DNA of 64,000 nt. Source: an uncultured Eubacteriales bacterium. Lineage in GTDB: Bacteria; Bacillota; Clostridia; Christensenellales; CAG-314. The notes beneath the pieces were generated by a model. It made no database searches. It was not told the origin of the DNA and saw nothing but the letters and a program-made list of their open reading frames with translations. Every line of letters begins with the position of its first letter. Position 1 is the first letter of the stretch. Of this stretch, positions 53,279-61,744 are shown piece after piece. The translations under genes were made by a program, and so were the position numbers. The stretch spans positions 1 through 64,000 of the forward strand of contig CASEME010000018.1 in assembly GCA_949289125.1 (NCBI GenBank), read 5' to 3'.

Positions 53279-54181
53279 TCAGTCTTTGCGCTTTGCCGAG
53301 CTGTAACCGAGCTCGTCCAACATACGCACGTTGTTGCGCCAATCTTCGCGCACACGTACCCACAAAGTCAAAAACACCTTTGACTGCAACAAATTTTCTA
53401 TGCTTTGACGTGCCTTTGTGCCTATTTCTTTTATCATTGCGCCGTGCTTGCCAAGCACAATAGGCTTGTGCGAGGCTTTTTCTACCACAACGTCTGCGTC
53501 GATGTCCCATTTGTTCTGATCATCGAGGTATTCCATTTTGTTGATATATACGCCTATACCGTGCGGTATCTCCTCGTTGCACAGCAAAAGCACCTTTTCA
53601 CGTATCAGCTCTTGCACTAGATAGCGACTGCTCTTGTCGGTAACGTCGTCCTCTTCAAAATACATTTCTGTGCCTTTGAGATAGCCTTTCAACGCCTCTC
53701 TAAGCTCGTTGATGTTGCGGTTTTTGTGTGCAGACACGCAATACACGCTGTCAACACCTTCCAAACCATTGAGCTTACTGAGTTCGGGCATCAGTTTTTC
53801 CGCCTGAGTGATGTCCGTCTTGGTGACTACCACCACAACAGGTATTTTTTTGCCTGTATATCTGCTTATCTGCGACAACTCGCGCTGGTCTATGCCGTCG
53901 TGTCCGTCCACAACTACCATAATGCAGTCCACGTCTGTCACCGCACTGTCTATGGCTTTCAGCATATAGTCGCCCAACGCATTTTTGCTTTTCAAAAAGC
54001 CCGGTGTGTCCACAAACACTATCTGACTGTCGTCATCTGTCCATATACCCAAAATGCTGTCCCTTGTTGTCTGAGGTTTGGGGGAAACTATTGCTATTTT
54101 TTGTTTGATAAGCGCATTAAGTAAGGTGGACTTACCTGCATTTGCAAGTCCCACGATTGCTACAAAGCCTGTCTTTCTCAT
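53279..54181 (-). CDS. era: GTPase Era
   Basis: 300 aa. G1 GLANAGKST (the usual Pro-Asn-Val is replaced), G2 with QTTRD, G3 DTPG, G4 TKTD in place of the usual NKxD, then a KH domain with KHGAMIKEIGTKAR. It binds 16S rRNA 3' ends during 30S maturation. ATG 54181 with GAGGAG; it overlaps ybeY by 4 nt, and both act on 16S maturation. Confidence 0.95.
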   Translation of the reverse strand: MRKTGFVAIVGLANAGKSTLLNALIKQKIAIVSPKPQTTRDSILGIWTDDDSQIVFVDTPGFLKSKNALGDYMLKAIDSAVTDVDCIMVVVDGHDGIDQRELSQISRYTGKKIPVVVVVTKTDITQAEKLMPELSKLNGLEGVDSVYCVSAHKNRNINELREALKGYLKGTEMYFEEDDVTDKSSRYLVQELIREKVLLLCNEEIPHGIGVYINKMEYLDDQNKWDIDADVVVEKASHKPIVLGKHGAMIKEIGTKARQSIENLLQSKVFLTLWVRVREDWRNNVRMLDELGYSSAKRKD

Positions 54182-54657
54182 TTGCTCCTCGTAATTTTTA
54201 GGTTGTCCAATATTTTGCATTGCAGTTGTGTCATCTGCTGTTCGTCCTCTTGCGTCATGTGGTCGTATCCCAACAGATGCAACAAGCCGTGCAAAGTCAA
54301 AAATGCCAATTCGCGCTTAACGCTGTGACCGTATTCTTCCGCCTGCTGTTGCGCACGCACACGGCAAATAATAATATCTCCTAACATAAGGTTGCCCGTT
54401 GACGGATTGACGTCGGCAGGATACTTGGCAACGTCAATGGGCTTGCGCTCGGCGTCTATTGTAGGAAAGCTCAACACGTCTGTAACAGAGTCCACGTTGC
54501 GTTGTTTGCTGTTGAGCTGTTGTATTTCTTCGGGGGTGACTATTGTCACGTTGATTTCCACATTGTTGGGTTGATTGAGATACTGCGCCGCATACACGGC
54601 AACTTTTCTTATCAGTCGTTCTTCCGACCACTTGGCGTTGTCGATAAATACTTTCAC
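54178..54657 (-). CDS. ybeY: Endoribonuclease YbeY
   Basis: 159 aa metal-dependent RNase. The zinc motif HGLLHLLGYDH (H-x3-H-x5-H) and DVLSFP are intact. It processes the 3' end of 16S rRNA. GTG 54657 with GGAGGATGACAA overlaps the pgpH stop by 4 nt (GTGA). In operon order with era. Confidence 0.95.
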   Translation of the reverse strand: MKVFIDNAKWSEERLIRKVAVYAAQYLNQPNNVEINVTIVTPEEIQQLNSKQRNVDSVTDVLSFPTIDAERKPIDVAKYPADVNPSTGNLMLGDIIICRVRAQQQAEEYGHSVKRELAFLTLHGLLHLLGYDHMTQEDEQQMTQLQCKILDNLKITRSK

Positions 54658-56099
54658 TTGTCATCCTCCAATTTTACTTCGGGATACTTTACTCTTTGGT
54701 GTTTGATACCCAAGTATGTGGTAATAATAGTACTTTTGATAATGTCAATTTCTTTCATAGTAATATCGCATTCGGAAAATTGGTCAAATTCCATACGCTC
54801 TTCCACAATGCCGTCCACTATTTTTTCTGCCTGAGCCTTGTCCCCCGACGAGCGCAAAGCTGCCTCGCAAGCGTCGCATATCATAAGTATGGCAGACATT
54901 TTGCACGAGGGTTTTGGTCCGTCATAGCAATAGTCGTCGTAGGGAAGGTGTCCGTCCGTGTATTTTTGCGCTTTGAGATAAAAGTATTTTAACGGCATTG
55001 TGCCGTGATGTTCTACAATAGCTCTCTGCACTTCTATGGGCAGATGGTATTCCTTTGCCAACGCCAAACCTGCCACAGTATGATTTTTTATCATATTTAC
55101 GCTGGATTCGGGTGGCATTTGGTCGTGAGGGTTAACTCCGTCCGTTTGGTTTTCGGTAAAGAACTGCGGGTTTTTCATTTTGCCTATGTCGTGATAGTAT
55201 GCTGCGGCACGTGCAAGAAAGGTGTTTTCGCCTATTGCTGACGCACACGCCTCTACGTAGTTAGCAACTGTCAAACTATGGTTGTATGTGCCGGGGGCGC
55301 GCTCAAACAACATACGCATAAGCTGATTGTTGCTTGTGGCAATCTCGGAAAAACGGAAAGGCGACACCACGTTGAACACATATTCCATAATGGGCAACAA
55401 CAAAAACATAAGCATAATGTCTATAAAGCCGCTTGCAAAAGACAATGCTATTTTGGTAAAAAACACATCGGCAATAAAGAAGTCGTTGAACATTATGTGG
55501 CTAATCGCACGGGATACGGCGGCAATCAGTCCCAACACTGCGCCCATACCTATGTAGGCAAGTCTTCTGTAGTGTCTGCCCAATACGTACACAGTAAATA
55601 CCGATGTCATAACGCCTGCAAACAGCAGGTAAAAGCCTTCTGCCATGTTGCTGTCGAGGTAACCGCCTTCAAAGCAAATTGATTGCAGGTAGTATATCAT
55701 TATTACAATAAAGTTGGCAAAAAAGCCGCATTTGTTGGACACCAACAAAGACAGTATAAGTGCGCACAACGCAAAGGGTGCTAAGTCCAAACTGCCCATC
55801 AAAGCGTCAAATGCCCAAATTACGCAATAGCTGATAAGCATAGACGCGCACAGCGTAAGCACTTTGCGGATATTAGACACCACTTCGCTGTCTGCGTACA
55901 CCAAGTACACTGCAAGGCTGCCCATAAGCATCAGCATACCGCCCAACTCTATTATCACGTTTTTGGTGGTTAATACTTTCATATTGTCAAGCAAAATAAT
56001 TGCCGCAAATATGACGTAGGTCACTGCCAACGCAATAGAGGTGTACAATATGCCCTTGCGTTTATCTTTTTTTCTTCGTGTAATTATTTGTGATCTCAT
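54654..56099 (-). CDS. pgpH: HD-domain membrane phosphodiesterase, PgpH-like (short)
   Basis: 481 aa. About seven membrane segments (residues 20-260) followed by an HD hydrolase domain: ERAPGTYNHSLTVANYVEA, YYHDIGKMKNP, EHHGTM and ICDACEAALRSS. Family members hydrolyse c-di-AMP. It lacks the large extracytoplasmic domain of PgpH (about 700 aa or more), keeping only membrane and HD parts. I choose ATG 56099 (GAGGAAAAGA); a TTG at 56132 is further inside phoH. Confidence 0.88.
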   Translation of the reverse strand: MRSQIITRRKKDKRKGILYTSIALAVTYVIFAAIILLDNMKVLTTKNVIIELGGMLMLMGSLAVYLVYADSEVVSNIRKVLTLCASMLISYCVIWAFDALMGSLDLAPFALCALILSLLVSNKCGFFANFIVIMIYYLQSICFEGGYLDSNMAEGFYLLFAGVMTSVFTVYVLGRHYRRLAYIGMGAVLGLIAAVSRAISHIMFNDFFIADVFFTKIALSFASGFIDIMLMFLLLPIMEYVFNVVSPFRFSEIATSNNQLMRMLFERAPGTYNHSLTVANYVEACASAIGENTFLARAAAYYHDIGKMKNPQFFTENQTDGVNPHDQMPPESSVNMIKNHTVAGLALAKEYHLPIEVQRAIVEHHGTMPLKYFYLKAQKYTDGHLPYDDYCYDGPKPSCKMSAILMICDACEAALRSSGDKAQAEKIVDGIVEERMEFDQFSECDITMKEIDIIKSTIITTYLGIKHQRVKYPEVKLEDDK

Positions 56100-57051
56100 T
56101 CTTTTCCTCGTATTCTTCGTATGCTTTGACAATAAGTTGCACCAACGGATGGCGCACTACGTCTTTTTCGGACAAGTGCATAACGGCAATACCGTCTACG
56201 TCTTTTAGTATGCGTGACGCTGTTTTGAGTCCGCTTGTCTTGCCGTCGGGCAAGTCTATCTGCGTAAGGTCGCCCGTTATTACCATCTTGCTGTTTTCGC
56301 CAAGACGCGTCAAAAACATTTTTATTTGTTCCTTAGTTGTGTTTTGCGCCTCGTCCAATATGATAAAGGCATTGTTGAGCGTTCGGCCTCTCATATAGGC
56401 AAGGGGAGCTATCTCGATGATACCTCTTTCCATCAGCTTGCTATAGCTGTCCACGCCCAACATTTCCTGCAGAGCGTCATACAACGGTCTTAAGTAGGGA
56501 TTGACTTTTTCCTGCAAATCTCCGGGGAGAAAACCCAACTTCTCACCTGCTTCTACTGCCGGACGGGTGAGAATAATACGCTCCACCTGTTTGGCTTTGT
56601 AATGATTGACTGCCAAAGCTACGGCAAGATACGTTTTGCCCGTACCTGCAGGACCTATACCAAAAGTAATGGTATTGCGATTGACTGCGTCCACATACTT
56701 TTTTTGCCCTACTGTCTTAGCTTTGATAGGTTTACCACGATATGTTACTGCAACGGTGCCTGTCATAAGTTGGTCTACCTCGTCCAACTTGTCCTCTTTG
56801 GCACAATCGCATATATATTTGATACGACCTACGTCAATAACTTCGTTGGCCTCTATCATACGTGACAGCTTGTCCAACACGGACAGCGCAAGGTCTACGT
56901 TGCGCTCGTCCCCTATAAGACAGTTTTGTCCGTTTTTCTGAGTGACATTGACATCAAACGAATCGCACACTACACGTATGTTTTCGTCAAATGTGCCAAA
57001 AAGACGTATCAGTATATCCACGTTGTCCACATGTATAGCTTTGGTTACTAT
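56062..57051 (-). CDS. phoH: PhoH-family P-loop ATPase, apparent AUA start
   Basis: 329 aa. Walker A GIGPAGTGKTYLA and Walker B FIILDEAQN with TRPAVEAGEKLGFLPGD and SKMVITGDLTQ. No ATG, GTG or TTG fits: in frame, AGGAGG stands 9 nt before ATA 57051, which overlaps the yqfD stop (ATAG), and this gives the usual length and 16 residues before LFGTFDENIR. GTG at 57030 is the fallback. The protein is a cytosolic ATPase, perhaps RNA-related. Confidence 0.88.
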   Translation of the reverse strand: MVTKAIHVDNVDILIRLFGTFDENIRVVCDSFDVNVTQKNGQNCLIGDERNVDLALSVLDKLSRMIEANEVIDVGRIKYICDCAKEDKLDEVDQLMTGTVAVTYRGKPIKAKTVGQKKYVDAVNRNTITFGIGPAGTGKTYLAVALAVNHYKAKQVERIILTRPAVEAGEKLGFLPGDLQEKVNPYLRPLYDALQEMLGVDSYSKLMERGIIEIAPLAYMRGRTLNNAFIILDEAQNTTKEQIKMFLTRLGENSKMVITGDLTQIDLPDGKTSGLKTASRILKDVDGIAVMHLSEKDVVRHPLVQLIVKAYEEYEEKNEITNNYTKKKR

Positions 57052-58178
57052 TGTTCTGTACCTCCTGTACTCAAATTGTCCGAAGTGATGGATATTGTGC
57101 CACAAAGAGTAACTTTTACCCCTTTGCCTTCCAACACTTCCACCTTTTCTGAAGTAGTCGTCCAACTTGCTTTGTCTTGTGCCTTTTGGCGTGCAAGCTC
57201 TGTAAGACGTTGTTTGTCCTGTTCAAAACTAACAGGTGTTACGCTGTTTACCTGTTCGTACACTGTATAGTATATCAACTTTACTGCCAACGGATACAAC
57301 ACTACAGTGCGTTGTTCGGTGCGCCAATGTTCAAACGGTATATCGGGCGCACTGCTTGTTGCTTGCGACATATTGACTGTTACATAACTAAATGTTTTGC
57401 CACTGTCTACAAGCTGAGTAACTGTGCCTGTGTATTGGCAATACCCCTCTGCACTGACCTCGGCATACACCTCTCCTATTGCCCTTACGTCCTCGGTAGT
57501 ACCGTCTGCAAAGGTGCGTTTGCCCTGTATAAGCACCTGACCTTTTTTGACTGTATCGCCCTTTTTGACAAGCGCTGTGCCCTGTACTACAGTTATGCGG
57601 GATACGACACCGTCCATAGTTGCTACAATGTCATATCGTTTGGTGTAGTCCACCTGCGGAAGCCCAGTATCTCTTGCAAGCAGTTGCACATACACGGCAC
57701 TGCCTCTGCGATTGACTATTGCATACACACTGTCAAAGTGCGCCGCCAACACGTTTTCCACCTTGTCAAAATTGATATTGGCAAGCCAGCCACCCACATA
57801 CACGCCCTGTTCTCGCAAGACCTGTGCCACTTCTTCCGTATTGTTGTCGGCAACTATATCCACCTTCCAACAAAAATTGGACAACAACAGCAATGCAGGA
57901 AAGAGCAACACCACAATAAGCGCTAACGCTATGTGACGTTGGCAAGTATTCATTGCTCCGTCTATACCGCACAATTTTACTTGTATGTTATTATAGCACT
58001 TTTGCTGCAATAAGGCAACAACCTGTCCACTTATTGCTGCGGGCACGGCAATCATACACCGTCTGTTGGGCAGACGATGTACACAATACACCTCTATGTT
58101 TTGTTTGACAAGCATATTGACGGCTTTTTCCACATTTAGCCCGTCAAAAGTAATTTCGGCTCGTCTTAACTGCTTCAT
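57048..58178 (-). CDS. yqfD: Sporulation protein YqfD
   Basis: 376 aa. An N-terminal cytosolic domain, one membrane segment (about residues 80-100), then an extracytoplasmic part with RDTGLPQVD, RYDIVATMDGVVSRITVVQGTALVKKGD and VKKGQVLI, a biotinyl-lipoyl-like hairpin typical of YqfD. The gene is in the mother-cell sporulation regulon of B. subtilis. ATG 58178 with GGAGGTG overlaps yqfC by 4 nt. Confidence 0.93.
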   Translation of the reverse strand: MKQLRRAEITFDGLNVEKAVNMLVKQNIEVYCVHRLPNRRCMIAVPAAISGQVVALLQQKCYNNIQVKLCGIDGAMNTCQRHIALALIVVLLFPALLLLSNFCWKVDIVADNNTEEVAQVLREQGVYVGGWLANINFDKVENVLAAHFDSVYAIVNRRGSAVYVQLLARDTGLPQVDYTKRYDIVATMDGVVSRITVVQGTALVKKGDTVKKGQVLIQGKRTFADGTTEDVRAIGEVYAEVSAEGYCQYTGTVTQLVDSGKTFSYVTVNMSQATSSAPDIPFEHWRTEQRTVVLYPLAVKLIYYTVYEQVNSVTPVSFEQDKQRLTELARQKAQDKASWTTTSEKVEVLEGKGVKVTLCGTISITSDNLSTGGTEQ

Positions 58179-58447
58179 CGGGACACCTCCACACTCACTT
58201 TATCACCGCTTATTATCACTGTGCGTTTGGATAAGTTGCGCAGACAAAGATTGTTTCCGTTGACTGTCAATTTGCCGTCCGCAAGCAAAAAGACAACACA
58301 ATCTTTGGAATAGCGCAAAAGTCCTTTGTGCCCTTCGAGTGCAACTGTATGTCCGCCATACACTGTGTATTTGTACGACCGTAGCAAAGACGCCAGCTCT
58401 ATATCGCATATATCGGCTATTACTTTGTCAAATGAATGAGTAATCAT
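58175..58447 (-). CDS. yqfC: Sporulation protein YqfC (YabP family)
   Basis: 90 aa. VYGGHTVALEGHKGLLRYSKDCVV and GKLTVNGNNLCLRNLSKRTVIISGDK match the YabP/YqfC domain. ATG 58447 has no SD; a sigma-E-like promoter ends 6 nt before it, so the transcript may be leaderless. First gene of the yqf-era-recO operon. Confidence 0.88.
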   Translation of the reverse strand: MITHSFDKVIADICDIELASLLRSYKYTVYGGHTVALEGHKGLLRYSKDCVVFLLADGKLTVNGNNLCLRNLSKRTVIISGDKVSVEVSR

Positions 58448-58453
58448 ATAGCT

Positions 58454-58483
58454 AATTTATGCAAAAATCTCCCCGTTATTGAC
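58454..58483 (-). promoter_or_regulatory. Sigma-E-like promoter of yqfC
   Basis: GTCAATAA (58483-58476), 14 nt, CATAAATT (58461-58454), similar to the mother-cell sigma-E pattern. It overlaps the csoR terminator. Confidence 0.35.
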
Positions 58484-58493
58484 TACGGAGAGA
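58463..58493. terminator. Terminator of the copA-csoR operon
   Basis: Minus strand TCTCTCCGT/ACGGGGAGA with G-T pairs around 8 nt, then TTTTTG; the plus direction also has CTTTTTG. Confidence 0.65.
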
Positions 58494-58521
58494 CTTTTTG
58501 ACCAAACAGTATTTACTTTTG

Positions 58522-58785
58522 TTATTTGAGCATCTTGTCAAGCAATTTGGCAATTTCGTCCATTTTGACTTCTGCGTCCTCATTGCCTACAGAATTGAGC
58601 ACGCAGTTGTGCAAATGTGCGTTGAGTATGTCTTTGTTTACCCTGTTGAGTATTGCCTGACAAGCCATAATTTGTGTAGATATATCTATGCAGTATCTGC
58701 CCTGCTCCAACATACGTATTATGCCGTCTATCTGACCTTGCGCCGTTTTGAGCAGTTGTTTGAGTTTGTCATCGTCACGCAACAT
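58522..58785 (-). CDS. csoR: Copper-sensing repressor CsoR
   Basis: 87 aa all-helical metal repressor. Ligands Cys32, His57 and Cys61 have exactly the CsoR spacing. Cu(I) binding releases DNA. It follows copA by 4 nt with GAGGAG inside the end of copA. The probable operator CACCC-N5-GGGTG lies before copA at 61461-61475, so the operon is autoregulated. An FrmR or RcnR role is less likely because of the ligand set and the neighbour. Confidence 0.92.
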   Translation of the reverse strand: MLRDDDKLKQLLKTAQGQIDGIIRMLEQGRYCIDISTQIMACQAILNRVNKDILNAHLHNCVLNSVGNEDAEVKMDEIAKLLDKMLK

Positions 58786-58789
58786 ATCA

Positions 58790-59005
58790 TTACTCCTCTG
58801 TACCTGTTACCTGATAACCCGCAGCAACTACGCTGTCTGCAAGGCTTTGTGAGGTGACGCTGTTGTCGCATACAACTTGCGCTTGTGCCTTTTCCAAAGA
58901 AACTTCCACCGATTGCACACCTTTCACTTCGTTCAATGCCTTTTGCACTCTGCCTGTGCAATGTGCACACATCATACCTTGTACTTTGACTGTTACTGTT
59001 TTCAT
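58790..59005 (-). CDS. Possible internally initiated CopZ-like copper chaperone
   Basis: 71 aa in frame with the end of copA: MKTVTVKVQGMMCAHCTGR... is a complete HMA domain starting exactly at an ATG. AAGGAG lies 9 nt upstream (59020-59015), which is unlikely by chance inside a linker. It would produce free CopZ in addition to the fused form. Not experimentally known. Confidence 0.5.
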   Translation of the reverse strand: MKTVTVKVQGMMCAHCTGRVQKALNEVKGVQSVEVSLEKAQAQVVCDNSVTSQSLADSVVAAGYQVTGTEE

Positions 59006-61417
59006 ATTAGTTGTCTCCTTATTGATATTGTCATTTTGTATTGATTGTTGAGCTACACTGCACTGTTGACTGTTGCATTGAGTTATCTCGTTTGTTGCCT
59101 CTACGGGGCATACACCCGAAGCGCACGCAGTGCCGTTGTTATTCAATGCCTTTTGTTGCTTTTTGGCATGGCGCAAACCAAACAGTTTGAGGCGCAAAGC
59201 ATTGCCCACTACAAACAAGCTGGATATACTCATTGCCGCAGCGCCTATCATAGGATTGAGTTTGAGCGCAAGCGGCGTCATATACAACACGCCTGCCGCC
59301 AAAGGTATGCCCAATGTATTGTAGAAAAACGCCCAAAACAGGTTTTGCTTGACGTTGCGGATTGTAGCCCTACTAAGTTGTATTGCGTACGAAACGTCGG
59401 CAAGACTGTTTTTTACCAATATTACGTCTGCACTATCCAAAGCAATGTCACTGCCACAACCCACAGCAATACCCACGTCTGCCGTTGTAAGTGCGGGCGC
59501 ATCGTTGATACCGTCCCCCACCATTGCCACTTTGTACTGCTTTTGAATATCGGCAACTACCTGTTGCTTATCCTGTGGCAAAACTTCGGCATACACTTCG
59601 TCTATGTCCACTTTGTCGGCTATTGCCTGAGCCGTGCGTTGATTGTCGCCCGTAAGCATTACCACCCTTATGCCCGATTGTTTGAGGTTAGCTATTGCCT
59701 CTTTGCAGTCGGGTTTAATAGTATCGGCAACGGCAATAGTGCCAAGATACTTGTTGCCACAGCTAACAATAAGAGGCGTTTTACCCTCGTTGCTCATACG
59801 TAGAACAGTATGGTTGTATGCGTTGCTGTCCACGCCACACTGCGCCATAAGTTTTGCATTGCCTACATAGTATTGCTTATTGTCTACCACTGCACTGACA
59901 CCCATACCAACAAGCGTTTTGTAGCTGTCAGCAACGGTCAATGGCAAATTGTTGTTCTGAGCATATTCCACAACGGCTTGTCCCAAAGGGTGCTCGCTTA
60001 GTTTTTCGATACCTGCAACTATGGAAAGTAGCTGATTGGCGTCACCCACCGCAACTACTTCGGTCACTTCGGGACGACCTTGCGTTATTGTGCCTGTTTT
60101 GTCGAGCACAACACATTTTATCGAGTGCAAAGTTTCCAACGCCTCACCACTTTTGAACAACACGCCCTTTTCTGCGCCTTTGCCTGTACCTACCATGATA
60201 GTAAGGGGAGTTGCAAGCCCCAAAGCACACGGGCAGGATATGACAAGTACGGATATTGCACAAGACAACGCAAATTCAAAGGTCTGCCCTGCTATCAACC
60301 ACGCAATGAGTGTAACTGCTGCTATAGACATTACTACAGGCACAAATATGCCTGCAATTTTGTCGGCAAGTTTGGCAATAGGCGGTTTTACTGCGTTGGC
60401 GTCCTCTACAAGTCTGACAATCTTGGCAAGCATACTTTGTTCGCCCACGCCCTCTACTACTGCCACAACATAGCCCGAAGTAAGCACAGTGCCACCAATT
60501 ATGCTGTCGCCCTCTGTCTTTTCCACAGGCACGCTTTCGCCGCTTACTGCGCTTTCGTCCACAAAGCCGTGGCCTTGAATAACTTTGGCATCGGCAGGTA
60601 TGGACATACCGGCTTTGACAATCACCTTGTCACCCACTTTAAGTGAAGTGCCGTCCACTACCGTTTCGCCTTGTTCCGACCACAACAGCGCTGTTTTTGG
60701 GGCAAGATTTTTGAGTTTTTGCAGAGCGTCACCTGTGCGCTTTTTGCTCTTGCCTTCCAAAAACTTGCCCAACGTTACAAGCGTAAGTATCATAGCGGCG
60801 GACTCAAAGTACAAGTCGTGATAATAGGTATGCACAAGTTGACTGTCCCCTGCGCCCAAGCCGTAACTCATACGAAAGAGCGCAATGATACCGTATATTA
60901 TGGACGCAGACGCACCTACTGCAATAAGCGTGTCCATATTTGCGCCCCCTCGAAACAATTTCTTGAAGCCGCTTATAAAAAATATTCTGTTGACATACAA
61001 CACGGGCACACACAACAACAGTTGCATAAGTGCAAAAGATACTGCATTGTTGGTACCTACCAAAAACGATGGCAAGGGCAAACCTATCATACTGCCCATA
61101 GATACATACATCAGCAACACCATAAATACGATGGACACTGTGAGGCGCACCACCATAGTGTTGTCTTTTTTTGCGCGCGGCAGGTTGGTAGCTTGCTGTG
61201 CGCTTTGTCCGCTTACCTTAGCGCCATAGCCCGACTTGACCACACAATCTATTATGTCCTGCTCGGTAAGCTGTTGGTCGTTGTACTTTACCGTCATACT
61301 TTCTGTTACAAGATTGACAGATACTTTTTGCACACCATCGAGCTTGCTTACAGATTTTTCCACGTGTGACGAACATGCCGAACAAGTCATACCGCTTATA
61401 TCAAATTTTTGTTGCAA
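58790..61417 (-). CDS. copA: Cu(I)-exporting P1B-type ATPase with C-terminal CopZ-like domain
   Basis: 875 aa. N-terminal HMA domain (GMTCSACSSHV, Cys12 and Cys15), eight membrane segments, CPCALGLATPL (the Cu(I) CPC motif), DKTGTITQG, HP in EHPLGQA, and GDGINDAP. After the last helix there is a Cys-rich linker (CASGVC, CNSQQC), then a second HMA domain (GMMCAHC). The start is TTG 61417, with AAGGAGG 7 nt upstream; a TTG at 61441 precedes that SD. The C-terminal HMA has its own SD and ATG at 59005. Confidence 0.95.
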   Translation of the reverse strand: MQQKFDISGMTCSACSSHVEKSVSKLDGVQKVSVNLVTESMTVKYNDQQLTEQDIIDCVVKSGYGAKVSGQSAQQATNLPRAKKDNTMVVRLTVSIVFMVLLMYVSMGSMIGLPLPSFLVGTNNAVSFALMQLLLCVPVLYVNRIFFISGFKKLFRGGANMDTLIAVGASASIIYGIIALFRMSYGLGAGDSQLVHTYYHDLYFESAAMILTLVTLGKFLEGKSKKRTGDALQKLKNLAPKTALLWSEQGETVVDGTSLKVGDKVIVKAGMSIPADAKVIQGHGFVDESAVSGESVPVEKTEGDSIIGGTVLTSGYVVAVVEGVGEQSMLAKIVRLVEDANAVKPPIAKLADKIAGIFVPVVMSIAAVTLIAWLIAGQTFEFALSCAISVLVISCPCALGLATPLTIMVGTGKGAEKGVLFKSGEALETLHSIKCVVLDKTGTITQGRPEVTEVVAVGDANQLLSIVAGIEKLSEHPLGQAVVEYAQNNNLPLTVADSYKTLVGMGVSAVVDNKQYYVGNAKLMAQCGVDSNAYNHTVLRMSNEGKTPLIVSCGNKYLGTIAVADTIKPDCKEAIANLKQSGIRVVMLTGDNQRTAQAIADKVDIDEVYAEVLPQDKQQVVADIQKQYKVAMVGDGINDAPALTTADVGIAVGCGSDIALDSADVILVKNSLADVSYAIQLSRATIRNVKQNLFWAFFYNTLGIPLAAGVLYMTPLALKLNPMIGAAAMSISSLFVVGNALRLKLFGLRHAKKQQKALNNNGTACASGVCPVEATNEITQCNSQQCSVAQQSIQNDNINKETTNMKTVTVKVQGMMCAHCTGRVQKALNEVKGVQSVEVSLEKAQAQVVCDNSVTSQSLADSVVAAGYQVTGTEE

Positions 61418-61460
61418 AGGCTGACCTCCTTGAAATTTCAAATTGTTACACTACCCCCCC

Positions 61461-61475
61461 CACCCTGTAGGGGTG
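61461..61475. promoter_or_regulatory. Probable CsoR operator
   Basis: CACCC-TGTAG-GGGTG inverted repeat between the copA promoter and its SD, similar to CsoR sites that carry ACCC/GGGT arms. A run of eight C residues (61453-61460) borders it. Confidence 0.6.
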
Positions 61476-61490
61476 TATATGTATAGTAGT

Positions 61491-61519
61491 ATATTAACAC
61501 CCAACAATATCTGTGTCAA
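61491..61519 (-). promoter_or_regulatory. Promoter of copA-csoR
   Basis: TTGACA (61519-61514), 17 nt, TAATAT (61496-61491). The region 61520-61744, up to the end of uvrA, has no gene that I can support. Confidence 0.6.
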
Positions 61520-61744
61520 GTGTTATCATAGGCTAACTGCAAGAAAATTTACAAAGAAATGCGAGCCGCTTGCATAATATGTACACACGAAAATTTGACA
61601 GATACTCAGAAGTAACACAATACAGAACACTTACTATTGACAATACACTGCCACAACAAAAAAACTGCAAACACAACAGATGCTATGGTGTATTGCTACA
61701 TTGCTCAGTAGTATTTGCAGTTGTTACTAACAATATATTTTTAT

